Source of the DNA: Crambe crambe
Taxonomy: Eukaryota; Porifera; Demospongiae; Poecilosclerida; Crambeidae
NCBI GenBank assembly: GCA_963924555.1
Contig: OZ004585.1
Location: 1 to 64,000 of the forward strand
DNA length: 64,000 nt
Direction of reading: 5' to 3'
The notes beneath the pieces were generated by a model. The model was not told where the DNA came from, made no database searches, and saw nothing but the letters and a program-made list of their open reading frames with translations. Positions 41,519 through 52,922 of the stretch are shown one piece after another; the first letter of the stretch is position 1, and the number at the start of each line of letters is the position of its first letter. The translations under genes and the position numbers were made by a program.

Positions 41519-41972
41519 AGTCTCGCGTAGCCGACCCTTACCAACCGCGGTTGGTTTTTTATTTTATTTTATTTTTTACTGTAAAATATCAAAGTCAAAA
41601 TGAAATGTTTGAAGGGGGAAGCAAAGGATACATGTAAGAGTGAAATAGTCAGTTATTCAGCAAAGGGTCCCTCTTCTGTATGAGGGGACAGTTGTGATTC
41701 AGCTATTGCTCGGTCGATAGGTGGTGACTTTACAGCTTTACCTGAAGAGGAGCGTGATCCACGAATTGCTTGAATTGTTGATCGTAAAAGTGAGAATGGA
41801 AGCGTGCAGCGGAGCCAGCACATTATGGGGCTATAGGCTTGATTCCATTTATCTGCTAATAGGGAGGCTAGACGTTTGTAACCGCGTTTGGTAGCTAGCC
41901 GACCCTTACCAACCGCGGTTGGTAGCCGACCCTTACCAAACCGCGGTTGTTAAGGGTCGGCTACGCGAGACT
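41519..41972. mobile_element. Small terminal-inverted-repeat DNA element (MITE-like, ~454 bp)
   Basis: The left end AGTCTCGCGTAGCCGACCCT...ACCGCGG is repeated in inverse at the right end (41939-41972). Near the right end the TAGCCGACCCTTACCAA unit is also repeated directly. The palindrome CCGCGG sits at the inner edge of each arm. GTT flanks both ends (41516-41518 and 41973-41975 region), compatible with a 3-bp target duplication. On the minus strand the interior reads as a short coding remnant (SLLADKWNQAYSPIMCWLRC) of the kind seen at the ends of transposon proteins. Confidence 0.7.
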
Positions 41973-42719
41973 GTTTCTAGCCATTCGCTGTCTTCATGGT
42001 GCTGCCATTCACTGTCAGGTATCGGAGGCTTGGTTGGTGTGCATATTATACCCTCCATTCACACATGATTCCTTCCTCCATCCACACCTATTGTTTGGTC
42101 TTGGTGTTTTCTGTTTATCACTTTATATATCAAGGCTACGTCCAAAGCTAAGGGATTGCTTGTGATTTTGTGGGCATCTGCTGGCACCAGAGTTGCCACG
42201 GCTAGTCTTTTATTCTCTCGATAATCTGTAACTACTGTACGTACGGCCTTGGAACAGAGACTTGGTTGTTGTACAGTTGACTATGTACCCTCGACTTCCC
42301 TCCAACTTCACACGTTTTGTTTATAGATATATTACGGCTACGTCCAAAGGTGAGCGATTGCTTGCGATTGTGTCCTACCTTACTACATCTACCTATCTAC
42401 ACAGTAGCCATTGCTATATCTACATAGTAGCGAGTGTAACAAGAGATCTAATTGGTGTGAACCCACATGCCAAGTGGTGGTTCTGGATTTGAAGTCACCA
42501 GTCGTGCCAAAGTTCTGGGCCTGGAATTCAAACAGCTGTCTAGAGTATACTACAGAATACTACTTCCGTGATAGAGTTCCTTTAATACTTTGTAGTAGTG
42601 ATTTCTCTGCAAGGACTCGAAATTCAGAGGTTGGAAATCGCTACTGTGGGTGTGGCCTGTGCATTGCTGTTCGACATCACACTACAGGTGGCAACAAGCT
42701 CCTCTATTCTCTGTTGCAG

Positions 42720-43960
42720 ATGGAGGAATCACAGGTTTTGAGAAACTTAGGTGCTAAGTTGAGACAATTGGAGAAGGAGAAACAAGAGGAGAGGAAGAAG
42801 CATGAGGAGGAGAGGAGGAAGTATTTGAAGCAGCTTAAGAAGGCTGGCATCTCTATAGGTGGGTAGAATACAACACATACTCTGACATACGTGGGCTAGG
42901 GACTATAGATACAACACACATACTCTGTGTTTGCGCCCTGGACCAAGCTACCATAGGGCTACTTGTCACTGGGCTAATTTTTGGGCTTGGCAGGGGCGGG
43001 TCCAGAAAAATGTGAGTGATTTCCAAAGCCATGTCCACTTTTGCATGACCACACCCATCATTGGGCCATCCTGCTAATCTGTAAGCTCACTGAATAACAA
43101 ACGTGAATACATGCAGTAAATTAATATTACTGGCAATACAGCTAAAAGGAAATAGTCTGTGTAGGCTGGTGGTTGGTTGCTTCATTGCCAGAGAGGGCTA
43201 GGTATCCAAATAAAGTGGCTAGTGCTTTCACATGCAATCTATATTTTTGTTTACTGGCTCAATGCTGGTGAGTGCAGATGACATGACCAACAGACAACTT
43301 TACATGGGCAGGCAAGTAAACAATACTAGAAGTACAGTGGGCTGGCTAGTTTACAGACCCTACTGCAAGGTGTGTGAGCATGCATGCACGGAAGGGTTGA
43401 AAATGAATTTTGTCTCGTTACAGAACTATCTGATGATGCTGAAAGTGATGACACTGAAGATGTCGTGAGCATTAATCAGGATGCTGAAGATGTCACGAGC
43501 ACCGATCTGAGTGAGTATCTTGCACTTTACATGTGTGTTGTTGGTAATTGGCCACTCAAGCACTGCTCCCTTTTTTACATTTCACTAGTCATAGTGTGTA
43601 TGCATATGTCAAGCACTCCTAAAGTCTTCAGAAATAACTGTTTATGAATTAAACTTTCCTTACTGGAAATAGTCCTTGTAAGGCCAGATAAATTAGATTC
43701 TCATCCCTGCCTGCATCCATTCTGTGAATGTGATATTTATAGTAACATGCTATTTATAATTAATTGTAGCTCACATGAGCACATCAGTACCTGGGTTAAG
43801 ATTAGATCTGGGACTAATGGCCCGTCATTTCTTTGCAGATACGAGGCCAATACTGGAATCTCGCAGTATCAGCTCTGTGGCTAGAAGTAAAGCTAAGAAG
43901 GACATACTAATTAAATTGCCAATATACGACCACTGGTTTGCTTGGCCTTCCTTCCATTAA
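42720..43960 (+). CDS. Small acidic coiled-coil protein, 138 aa (hypothetical)
   Basis: Three exons fit in phase: 42720-42858, 43424-43510 and 43770-43960 (139 codons with stop). The first ATG directly follows a splice-acceptor-like TTGCAG, so a 5' untranslated exon probably lies upstream. Residues ~1-40 form a highly charged coiled coil (LRQLEKEKQEERKKHEEERR). Exon 2 is acidic (ELSDDAESDDTEDVV). Exon 3 ends in LIKLPIYDHWFAWPSFH and has no recognised domain. GT-AG sites and phase agreement are the only support; no family was recognised. An extended open frame upstream of 42720 could mean a longer first exon. Confidence 0.42.
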
Positions 43961-46318
43961 TTTCCAATTGCAGCAGTATAGCTATTCGTGTTATGTCTGT
44001 GCATGGATATACTGTTTTGTCTCTCAACATGCGGTAAAGGATCTCTAATTATACAAGTATGATGAATGAACATGTTCTGTTTGTAATCATAAAAACAAAA
44101 ACATATGGGTGTGGCTTCAAATTGTATTCCTGCTTGAGCGTGCACAGAGGGTACTTCTTGGCCCTAGTCCCAGTCCTAGTCCATTCGCCATTGCTTTGGT
44201 AAGCTAGCCCAGCTAGGGGTTACAACTTGACTTGCCAGGTCTATTACTGCTTTAATACATCAGGCAACCAGAGGTGGGCTCATGTACAGGCTTTATAGCC
44301 TACTAAAAGGTTTGTACAGGCAGCTGCCTGCTTTGTCAGAGTATGTGGGCATGCAGAGGTGGGGTTTGAGAGTCTCAAACTGTGTGTGGGCATCCAGAGG
44401 TGGGGTTGGAGAGTCTCAAACTGGGTGTGGGCATACTGGAACCCATGCTAAAGTCTCCCTTCTAGGTTTTACCATAGAGCTAGTCTGGCCCCACGTAAAT
44501 ACAATAAGACTTTGTAAAGGATGACTCTGTAATGTTTATTCAATTGACCCTTTGTTATTAAGGAGTCGTAACCATTTAGTGACCAGGCAATTCAACCTAC
44601 ATGTCTGCCAATGCTGTCACTGCCAATCGTAAAATTTATTGTGCCTCATCACCTTTATTACTGTCGCCTTCCAGACACCCTATAAAATAAGCCTCTACTA
44701 AGTTAAAGAATACTAGAGTCTACTAAAGTTTACTAAGGAAGACTAGAGTCTACTTAGGAAACTAAAGTTTCCCTACTAAGGAATACTAACCTTTACTAAG
44801 GAATACCAAGTCATCTACTAAGGAATACTACATACAATACTCGAAAATAATGTGCCACATTGACCAACAGATTCTGCTAGAATGTTATTTGAGATTCATT
44901 GCTGGAACAATTTTTATTATACTGCACCATAGGTATCCAGTGAGCCTGTAGAGTCAAGGAATAATTCCACAGTACCCAGTAGGTGTGCACAATAGCTTCT
45001 CCATACTGCCTGTAGCCCAGATGACAACATTCACTGGAGCCGCCTAGCCCTATTCCTACCCCCATGATAATGTATAACTGGCCTGCCCAGGTTAAACTTA
45101 TGACAGAACCGTCCCCAAAGAAACGTAAAACCAGCCAGAGAGTGGTATTCAAAGGTATGTGTGTACTATGTCCAATCTGTGCACATACCAAGGCTTTTGC
45201 CAAGGGAAACTTGCAAGCTGCCACACTGGTTGATTTTAGATAGTCAGACTTGACCTATTTATATTGTATCTACCAAAATACGTAATATTATTGTACAGTG
45301 CAATCTTAAGCTAGGTACCTGATGACAGAGGATCTTCATGCACTTTTTTGACCATGTACTCTGACTCTTAAAATTCTTTTTTACAGTTTCATGCATAATT
45401 AGTTCGTGGTAAATTGTGTAGTATTTAATTCTTCTTCATTTCTTATTTGCATAATGGCGTGTGTGTGTGTGTAAGTGTACGTATGTGTGTGCGCGCGCGC
45501 GCGTGTGCACCCCATGTAGTACAAAAAAATTAAATTGCATTCCAGTATTCCATTCCAGTGGCCTAGCCCCGCGACTAGGTAGCCCCGCAACTAGGAAAAA
45601 TCCCTATGCCCTATCTATGCCCACCAGGGGGCTTCAATTTCAGTGTGATTAGGGGGGCATTTGGAAAACTGCCTATGATGACAGAGATAGCAAACTAGCA
45701 ACACAGAAAAGGAAAAGGAGCAACAGTAAAGATCTCACTTATGCATCAACATCAATAATAGTTCTAGGCAAAAGAGAGCATCACCTGACTGTCTATCGTG
45801 TTAGTCATTCCCAGGCACACTCCGCCCACGCATGGTTGCTATGGAAAATTAACTTAAAAACTATTCATGATAGAAATTTCTAACTTGCACCACATTATTA
45901 AGTATCAGAATAGTACTACATACACAAAAAATGAAGGAGGACCAATCAAAATGACTGATGTTATGACTGATTCCATTCTCAAGGTAAACTGTGTTACATC
46001 TCAATGACCACTTGGAATCAATGGCTGATTTTTGATATACAGCTTCTTATACTTATTGCCATAAAAATTACATTTAGTTTTTGTCAATTCACATTCTACT
46101 TTTCAATTTATCCATATAGGATCTAGTGTCCTGCACATTCTGCACTAGCTATAAACTAAAGCAAAATGTAACTTTTTAGACCTTATCAAGTAGTTGCCAT
46201 ATGCAAAATATTGGCTCATTCCCATGCATAGTTCCTGAGTTGCAATGACTTGTTCATTATTCATGCTAGCATGGATTTTATATGTGCCAAAGCAGCAGCT
46301 GCTATTGTGTTTACTATG
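43961..46318. other. Intergenic DNA, no gene recognised
   Basis: Contains a short tandem GGGCATCCAGAGGTGGGGTT pair (44345-44435), an irregular ACTAAGGAATACTA cluster at 44695-44835 and a (TG)n/(CG)n microsatellite at 45459-45506. Nothing else was identified. Confidence 0.45.
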
Positions 46319-47545
46319 TTATTTTAGCGCGGTAGTGTTTGTGGTTAATTAATTAGTGCTAGTACTAGCGCATGCCTTGGTTACTATGTGCACGTGCCTA
46401 GCGCCTGCACCCTTACAGTCTACGCTAAGACCACTGCACGGTATTGGGCTGACCACTTCCGGTTGAGATGCAGCTCAGCAGGCTACAAGGCGGGAAAATG
46501 GAGGCAAAACTGAGGCAATTTGTATTTTGATATTTTTGACAGTTATAGATCGTTAGAGTTCATATAATTTATCAACCATAGAGAGTAATAAACAAAGTTT
46601 CTTTTACAATAAATCAATCTAGTCTAGTGCCAACTTGAGGGCAGGAGAGATTTCGGATATACAGGTCACAATTCCTGTACTCGATGACTTCAGTTGACTG
46701 CACAGCAAGGAGCCAACTGTAGCCAGGGCTCCATCTCTTGACAGGTGATAGTAGGAAGGTTCTTGAACACAATATTAGATATTCAAACCACTGGTTCCTT
46801 GAGAGTCCAGGATAGATGGCATCAAAAAATGGCTAAATCGGTCGTCTTTGAACTAGATATTGTGGACCACACAGACTACTCTAGCTAACTAGGACTTATC
46901 AATAGTTACTTTCACATTAACTCTACTAAGTACACAGTTTTCACCTTTACTAATCAAACACTAGGTAAAATATAGCCTGTTCTATTGAAGAGACTCTATC
47001 GACCACCTCGATTTCAGTAGACTGCACAAGTAGGAGCCAAGGGTCGTTGCACGAAGAAACTGGCTCCACAGGCTAATTGGAGGCCTGACCTAAGTCTAAA
47101 TGACCTTTTTCAACCAGTATACCATTACCCGATGAAAATATAGACATGAGAAAACCAATAATTATATAATGAAACATTAGGTGAACTTTGGTCAAGTTGC
47201 GTGGGTGTTGGGCAATATTTTGGCGACCGCAAACATGAATAATGGTTCGATTGCAATGACCTAATCAAGTGGGATGATACCACAGAACTTCAGGAGCAGG
47301 ATGATTCAGAATATGAAGATAGCTGGAACCCTCAGAGGCTTCAGACATCTCTGCTGTACTTTGGCTTGCTCGCATATGTGATACAATAATCTAACGTGTG
47401 AATTATTAGTAATGATATTCATGCTTGTTGATTGCAATACCGTGGTCTTAGTGTTGACTGTTATTTTAGCGCGATAGTGTTTGTGGTTAATTAGTGCTAG
47501 TACTAGCGCATGCCTTGGTTACTATGTGCCTGCACCCTTAAGGTC
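46319..47545. repeat. Direct repeats of ~80 bp flanking 1.1 kb
   Basis: GTTATTTTAGCGCGGTAGTG ... ACTAGCGCATGCCTTGGTTA at about 46319-46410 is repeated at 47460-47545 with a few changes (GCGATAG for GCGGTAG, one TTAA missing). Between them, 46470-47440 shows two further AGTAGGAGCCAA-type similarities but no gene. A transposon with long terminal repeats or a simple segmental duplication would both give this picture. Confidence 0.65.
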
Positions 47546-47693
47546 TTTTATGAAAGATTAGGATTAGGGCCAACCATATCATGCCAGTACGGAGATAATG
47601 CCTCTACCACATGTCCATATGTGAGGGAATGCACTTATTATATAAAATAAAAAATATAACACTTCCACAATGACACAATAAAATAATGATGTT

Positions 47694-49392
47694 TTAACTT
47701 TGTTTATTTTTATTAGTATTCTTTGGAGTACTGTAATAATAAGGAGGAAGAGGCCCCAGGAGTGACACTCTAGGATCAGTGCATATCTGTGGTTTTTCCA
47801 AATCTTGTTGTCCGGCATCTACTGTATCATTTTCATTGATGGAAGCATTCTTTTCAAACTCTCCAGTACTTTTATGTAACTTTGGAACGCAAGATATGCA
47901 GTAGTGAAGAGCGATGTACAATATGCTGAAAACACACTTCACCAGTGCATTCAAAACCGTTCGCATGAAAAAATAAATTCCTCCCACGTACGAGAACACT
48001 AAGAATGATCACATCATAATAATTATTATAGTTATAATTATCTTTTATTACCTGCAAGAAAGGTGAAAGGTCCAATGTTGTAATTAAACACACAGAAAGC
48101 AGACTGTAATAAATAAATCACAATATGAACACACCGACACACCAACACTCAAGCACTCACAGGAAATGGTTCCACTGTATAGAGGGGTGATATGCAACGA
48201 ATAATTGGGTTGGTCAGATCATCATGAGGAATGTCGTTGACGCAACGAGAGATATTGGCAACATCGCATGTGCTGGTAGAAGAGGTGCATGGCCAACACT
48301 GAACCTGATACATCACCATAAATAAAGGTCGATGTGTTTAATGGGATCCTACCATGTTGGTGAACTGACACATCAGCAAAATAATGTTTGTACTGCGAAC
48401 ACAGGCCCATGACATGTAGAGTTTTGAGAACCAGATGAGTAGGCACAAACCCAGCACCAGATAAAGGGCAATAAAATTCCAAAATACTACGACTGCTTGT
48501 TTTAGTCGACTTTGTTTATGATAAGGAACCTCCATAATTTTCTATGATCACATAATATATTATTTATCACATAAAGAAGAGCAATTATGCTTACTTTCAC
48601 TTTGAAAGGGAACCATCCACGTATGTGAAGCAGAGTCACTATGATAACAGTCCATGAAAATGAAAGAATCAAAACATCCAGTAAAATAATTACAGCTCGA
48701 GTAGAAAAATGCCTATGATAGACATAGAGGTCCATTAATTGTAATATCACGTAAATCAGAACTCACCTCCAGTCTAAAACAGTCTGCGATAGACCAGCAT
48801 TCACTCCCAAATAGAGCAGTATACAAACAACCTGACTCACTGTAAGAAGCCATGCATACACTCCTCTACATTTCAACCACAGTACACTCAAAAAGTATAT
48901 CTACAATTAATTAAGCAATCATCGACTAGCTTTCAGATTACAGCAGTTAAGTTACCAAGAATAAAAATAAGATGGGAGCATCCAGGATGTGTCCAAGACT
49001 CTAAAATTCATACACAAACAATGATCATTGTATATGTAACAATGATCTACTATTACCTTATCACCAAAGGTGCTGGTGTGATTCTACAAAGAAAATACAA
49101 TCATAATATTATGTGCCTCACCTCACCTTAAGCTTATTGTCTTTTAACTTACAAAGGTATCGGCTGGAATTATACTTCTTCCCTCCTCACTCTTTCCAAA
49201 GATGTCAAATACAGAGAGTTCCACACTAAATTCCACGACTCCTATCAAGAAAATCGCAGCCACTATTACCAGATGTGATATCTGTAGTACAGTTTTCAGG
49301 AATTCAGGAATCCGGAATTCCTTCAGATTGGATCTTTTATCGCCATCTCTTATTCCAAAAGAACTTCGCGTTTCAGTCAACTCCCCCGACAT
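47694..49392 (-). CDS. Multi-pass membrane protein, unidentified
   Basis: A chain of about eight GT-AG exons on the minus strand from ATG at 49392 (MSGELTETRSSFGI) to the stop at 47694. Predicted membrane segments, in order: HLVIVAAIFLIGVVEFSV, ILDAPILFLFLIYFLSVLWL, VSQVVCILLYLGV, IILLDVLILSFSW, FIALYLVLGLCLLIWF, STNIILLMCQF, then a ~55-residue Cys-rich loop (CWPC ... CDVANISRC ... IIRC) and two last segments around FLAVFSYVGGIYFF and FSILYIALHY. The tail is hydrophilic and ends STPKNTNKNKQS. The loop-plus-two-helices end faintly recalls the second membrane half of adenylyl cyclases, but no cyclase domain follows, so no name is given. Its start lies 245 bp from the SLC29 gene, head to head. 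Confidence 0.68.
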
Positions 49393-49435
49393 ACTGAATC
49401 TCACGCCACCATGTACCAAGAATCGACTATCGTTT

Positions 49436-49540
49436 TGCTGATGCCCCGCCCCCAGCGAGCGGTCGGCCGGCCACACCCATCACTGCCCGCGGCGTCTCCG
49501 CGCGCCCCCGGCAGGCCGGCCCCGGGCCCCCAAGTCATTA
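49436..49540. promoter_or_regulatory. GC-rich segment in divergent promoter
   Basis: About 100 bp of very high G+C (CCCGCGGCGTCTCCGCGCGC, GGCCGGCC, GGCCCCGGGCCCCC) in an otherwise AT-rich region, between the starts of the membrane-protein gene and the transporter gene. A CATTAAGCTTATATAT A/T box follows it. It resembles a miniature CpG island and may be the shared promoter; that role is inferred. Confidence 0.5.
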
Positions 49541-49637
49541 AGCTTATATATCTGCGCATGTGGCCATATGGCGGCATTTCTCTGCATGTACCGAGACTAC
49601 CCAATGTCAAGTTCAAGGGCTACAGCCACAGCTAACC

Positions 49638-51702
49638 ATGAGTAAACCAGGATCTCCAGAAAGGGGCATTATTAATAGTGGCGGTCTTGAATACCAGAAG
49701 ATGAAGGGCAAAGTTACTAGTGCATCTGGAGATTCAATGGAGAATCAGCCATTGTTATTTGGCCGTGGGCCTTCCAAATCACCTCCGTCAGATATGTGCT
49801 TCGCCACGTATTTAATCTTCTATATTTATGGTGTAGGTCACCTACTGCCATGGAATTTTTTCATCACAGCTAATAAGGTGTGTACAGTTAATATAAAACT
49901 TACACTTGTTTACTGTGCCTATCTACGTATAGTACTTCCAGTATAAATTGACTTGTCCTTCAAATGAATCACATCAATCTTGCTTTCCTTCTTTTCGGAC
50001 TGATTTTGAGAATTACTTTTCAGTAGCTGCAATGTTGCCAGTTGTGGTGATGACGGCCATCAACATTTGGCTACAGGCTAAGTAGGTCATCTGTGCTTGG
50101 TGGTCATTTTTTGATGATCACATGTCACTTTTTTTGGTGTTCCATTTCCTTACATGGTACAACATTACAACTGGTTTCTTGATTAGGATCCACTTCAAAT
50201 ATCGCATGGTGATTTCTCTCAGTGGAATGGCACTGCTATTTGGTTTGACAGTAACACTAGTTAAAGTCGACACTTCAGAATGTAAGTATGTATTATTATC
50301 ACATGGCAGTAATTATCTATGCACCATGCAGGGGTCAATGGTTTTTTCTTTTTGTCGCTTGTCATCGTTGTGCTGACCAATGGTAACTTACTATGACAGT
50401 AATAATCAATTACGTGATGATACAAAGCAATTTCAGTTTTTTCAGCAATTTTCCAGAGCAGTACCTTTGGTTTTGCTGGGGTTTTCCCTTCAAAGTATGT
50501 GGCCAGTGTCATGGGTGGTCAAGTACGTTATTATTCTCTCTCTCTGCACCCTTTGAATCATAGTTGACAACCTTTTTTGCAGGCATGTGCAGGAGTCTTT
50601 GCGGCTGTTGCACAAGTACTCACTTTGGCAGCAACCAATAGTCATGTTACCAATAGTGCCATCGCTTACTTCTGCACAGGGCTCTTGATAATCCTTCTCT
50701 GCTTGCTGTCTTTCTTTGTTATGATGTATCTGGTATGTAATCAGACATCAATGTCTACATTAATTGTACCAATTCCCTTCTATCTCTAGAATTTCGTTCG
50801 CTTTCATCTGTCCCATACAAGTGTTCAACGAGCTAAGGAGGATGCTTCAAAATATGATTCTACCGACCTTCGTGTTAAGACCAACCCACCTTTCCTTACT
50901 ATTTTTTTTAAAGTACTTGAAAGAGCTAGAGATAGATGAACTGGTCATGATCGATATGCCATTACTTGTACAGATCAAGTGGTATGCTCTGAGTGTGTTC
51001 ATGGTATTTGCTGTGACCCTGTCTCTCTTTCCTTCTGTACTGTCGCACCTGGAATCTAGCAACCCTGACAATACTGGATGGACTGGTGACTGCCAACTCT
51101 CTCCACTCCTAGTAATATTATTACTCGCCATGTTGTTACGTAGGTGATTACTTTGTTCCTCTCGTCACTTTTCTGATGTACAACTGTTCTGACTTTGCTG
51201 GCCGCTACATCCCACAGTGGATTCAAGTGAGCTTTTTGTTACTTTGTGTATACTGTGGTTTGTTGTTGTTTATTGTTGTCTTTTACTTACTTTCTTTCCT
51301 TTCTTTTATGACTGGTCAGTTTGGAAGAAATGGTTATGTCCTCATTGCAATGTGTACGCTGCGTTGGATTTTTGTTCCCCTCTTCTTGCTCTGCAATTTC
51401 AGTAATGTGCATGCGAGTCATTATGTGCTGTTTAGGCATGATGCCGTACCCATCATTTTAATGTTGCTCTTTGGGTTGAGCAATGGTTACCTCAGCTCCT
51501 TGTCTATGATGGCAGCTCCAATGTGAGGATAAATTGGGTTTGGGTTTCCAAGGCTTTATTTTCTGATTGTCTTATCAGGTCTGTATCACCAGAGGAGAGG
51601 GAGACTGCATCCACCATCATGGTCTTCTTTCTGGCCTTTGGGCTCCTGTTTGGCTCATCAATCTCGTTCATATGGACTAAAGCTGTTCTGAAGATTTCGT
51701 GA
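49638..51702 (+). CDS. Equilibrative nucleoside transporter (SLC29 family)
   Basis: Eleven exons from ATG 49638 to the stop at 51702. SLC29 (ENT) proteins move nucleosides across the plasma or lysosomal membrane down their gradient through eleven membrane helices. Family hallmarks: YIYGVGHLLPWNFFITANKY at the first helix, FQSSTFGFAGVFPSKY followed by MGGQACAGVFAAVAQ (the ENT helix-5 region), FFVMMYL at helix 6, a charged cytoplasmic loop, and MYNCSDFAGRYI (equivalent of the conserved N-x-x-D-x-x-G-R motif) at helix 8. It closes with helices LMLLFGLSNGYLSSLSM and FFLAFGLLFGSSISF. An N-terminal leader of ~55 residues contains an ENQPLL di-leucine motif, which in human ENT3 directs lysosomal targeting; a similar location is possible here. 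Introns are 50-150 bp. Confidence 0.9.
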
Positions 51703-51754
51703 GAGCATTCCACTGTATATTTATTGACCAACATCTCAAGCTATCGTTTCTACA

Positions 51755-52380
51755 TTATGTTTTTGTTCTCTTTTCAGCCTTGCCAGTGTTTTCTGATAAC
51801 TGGAAAATATCCAAACACTTTCCCCGACTCATTTCTTTAGCTGCACATTATTTTGTATAAAAATACTATCCATAATGATTATTGATATATGTATACCCAC
51901 CTTCTTCCACTCCAAGCTGATAAGCCATGTTTTGTAATGCTCTCACCTTTTCCATCAGTTGCACTTGAGTCAAACTACCAAATTCTACACAACATAACAG
52001 GCTGGCTTTAAACCATGTGACCATAATTATCACTCTCTCACCATTAATCATGCGATGGTCATCTTTGTTTATCTCCACTAGCCACTTAGGAGGTGCAGGG
52101 GATAAGTACTATTTGCAAGTGTGTTTATATAGAGGGGTTATGAAACAGTAACACTAATTCAGAATTAAACTCACCAACGGATTGAAGTCTCCAACTATAT
52201 CATAATAAAGGAAACAATAAGAAGTAGCTCGCTAGCTAGCCGGGCTAACTTACAAAAGTTCTGATCCGGCCACATGACAGGGGAGTCACAACCGAGTCTT
52301 TCGTTAGAGATAAGTGTATCCCCATCACTACTTACGCCTCCTCGGTTAGATCTGCTTGACCCGTTCACACCGTAAGACAT
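51755..52380 (-). CDS. Small conserved protein of unknown identity
   Basis: Four exons on the minus strand: MSYGVNGSS... (52380 to ~52250), a tiny exon (VGDFNPL), the main exon with WLVEINKDDHRMINGERVII and FGSLTQVQLMEKVRALQNMA, and a last exon (AKEMSRGKCLDIF...) ending at TAA 51755. The two long exons join in phase at VEE|AKEMSRG. The helical pattern and the strongly conserved look of the main exon suggest a structured cytosolic protein of ~125 residues present across animals, but I could not name the family. An alternative reading that retains the last intron ends ...EEGGYTYINNHYG. It overlaps nothing and starts only 65 bp from the BAG3-like gene on the other strand. Confidence 0.65.
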
Positions 52381-52445
52381 CTTAGTTTTATACCTCGCGC
52401 CCAAGTGATGGGCGGAGCATGATCATCAAACCGCACCCCCTTACA

Positions 52446-52853
52446 ATGGTGACAAGTCTCCCTCCTAACTGGGAAATGAAAAAGGATCCTCGGACAGGAT
52501 GGCCTTTCTTCGTAGATCATACATCACAGACTACCACTTGGAATGATCCTAGATGGGGAAAGGACTGCCAGTACCCAAGTGAAGTGCGGCCTGTAGGGAC
52601 CCATTCCAAAGCGATAGAAGCCAGTATGAGGTTAATCAAAGAGTACAGTGACAGGGCTGAAATGCTGTCGAGAAAAGCAGAGAAATTGAACTCCGCAAGA
52701 GATAGCAAAGAACATTTGGAAATGGAAGAGAACCTTACTACACTTCTGCTACGGGTAGATGCTGTGGAGACCGGAGGCCATGAAGTCATACGTGCTGCAA
52801 GGAAAAGTGTGGTGACTAGGATTCAGATGGCATTGGCCCTCATGGAAGTTTAG
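52446..52853 (+). CDS. BAG3-like co-chaperone, WW + BAG domains, 135 aa
   Basis: A single-exon gene. Residues ~4-36 are a WW domain ([19 protein letters not shown] ... TTTWNDPR, with both tryptophans and the Y/F-F-V-D-H core). Residues ~55-132 fit a BAG domain: three amphipathic helices, with [20 protein letters not shown] in the middle and [15 protein letters not shown] at the end, the face that contacts the Hsp70 ATPase domain. Animal BAG3 combines exactly these two domains and couples Hsp70 to selective autophagy. Here the ~370-residue middle of vertebrate BAG3, with its IPV (small heat-shock protein) and PxxP segments, is missing. An in-frame codon chain extends upstream to 52419, but 52446 gives the WW domain start seen in the family. 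Confidence 0.85.
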   Translation: MVTSLPPNWEMKKDPRTGWPFFVDHTSQTTTWNDPRWGKDCQYPSEVRPVGTHSKAIEASMRLIKEYSDRAEMLSRKAEKLNSARDSKEHLEMEENLTTLLLRVDAVETGGHEVIRAARKSVVTRIQMALALMEV

Positions 52854-52922
52854 ACATTATGCAAAGTGAACTGAGTCAACAATATGGATGGTGTGGACCT
52901 ATTATAGAGTTGTGATGATTGA

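Noticed and set aside
47694-49392. Adenylyl cyclase assignment for the multi-pass membrane protein
   Set aside because: Only the final loop-helix layout is reminiscent; no cyclase catalytic domain is encoded in or next to the gene.
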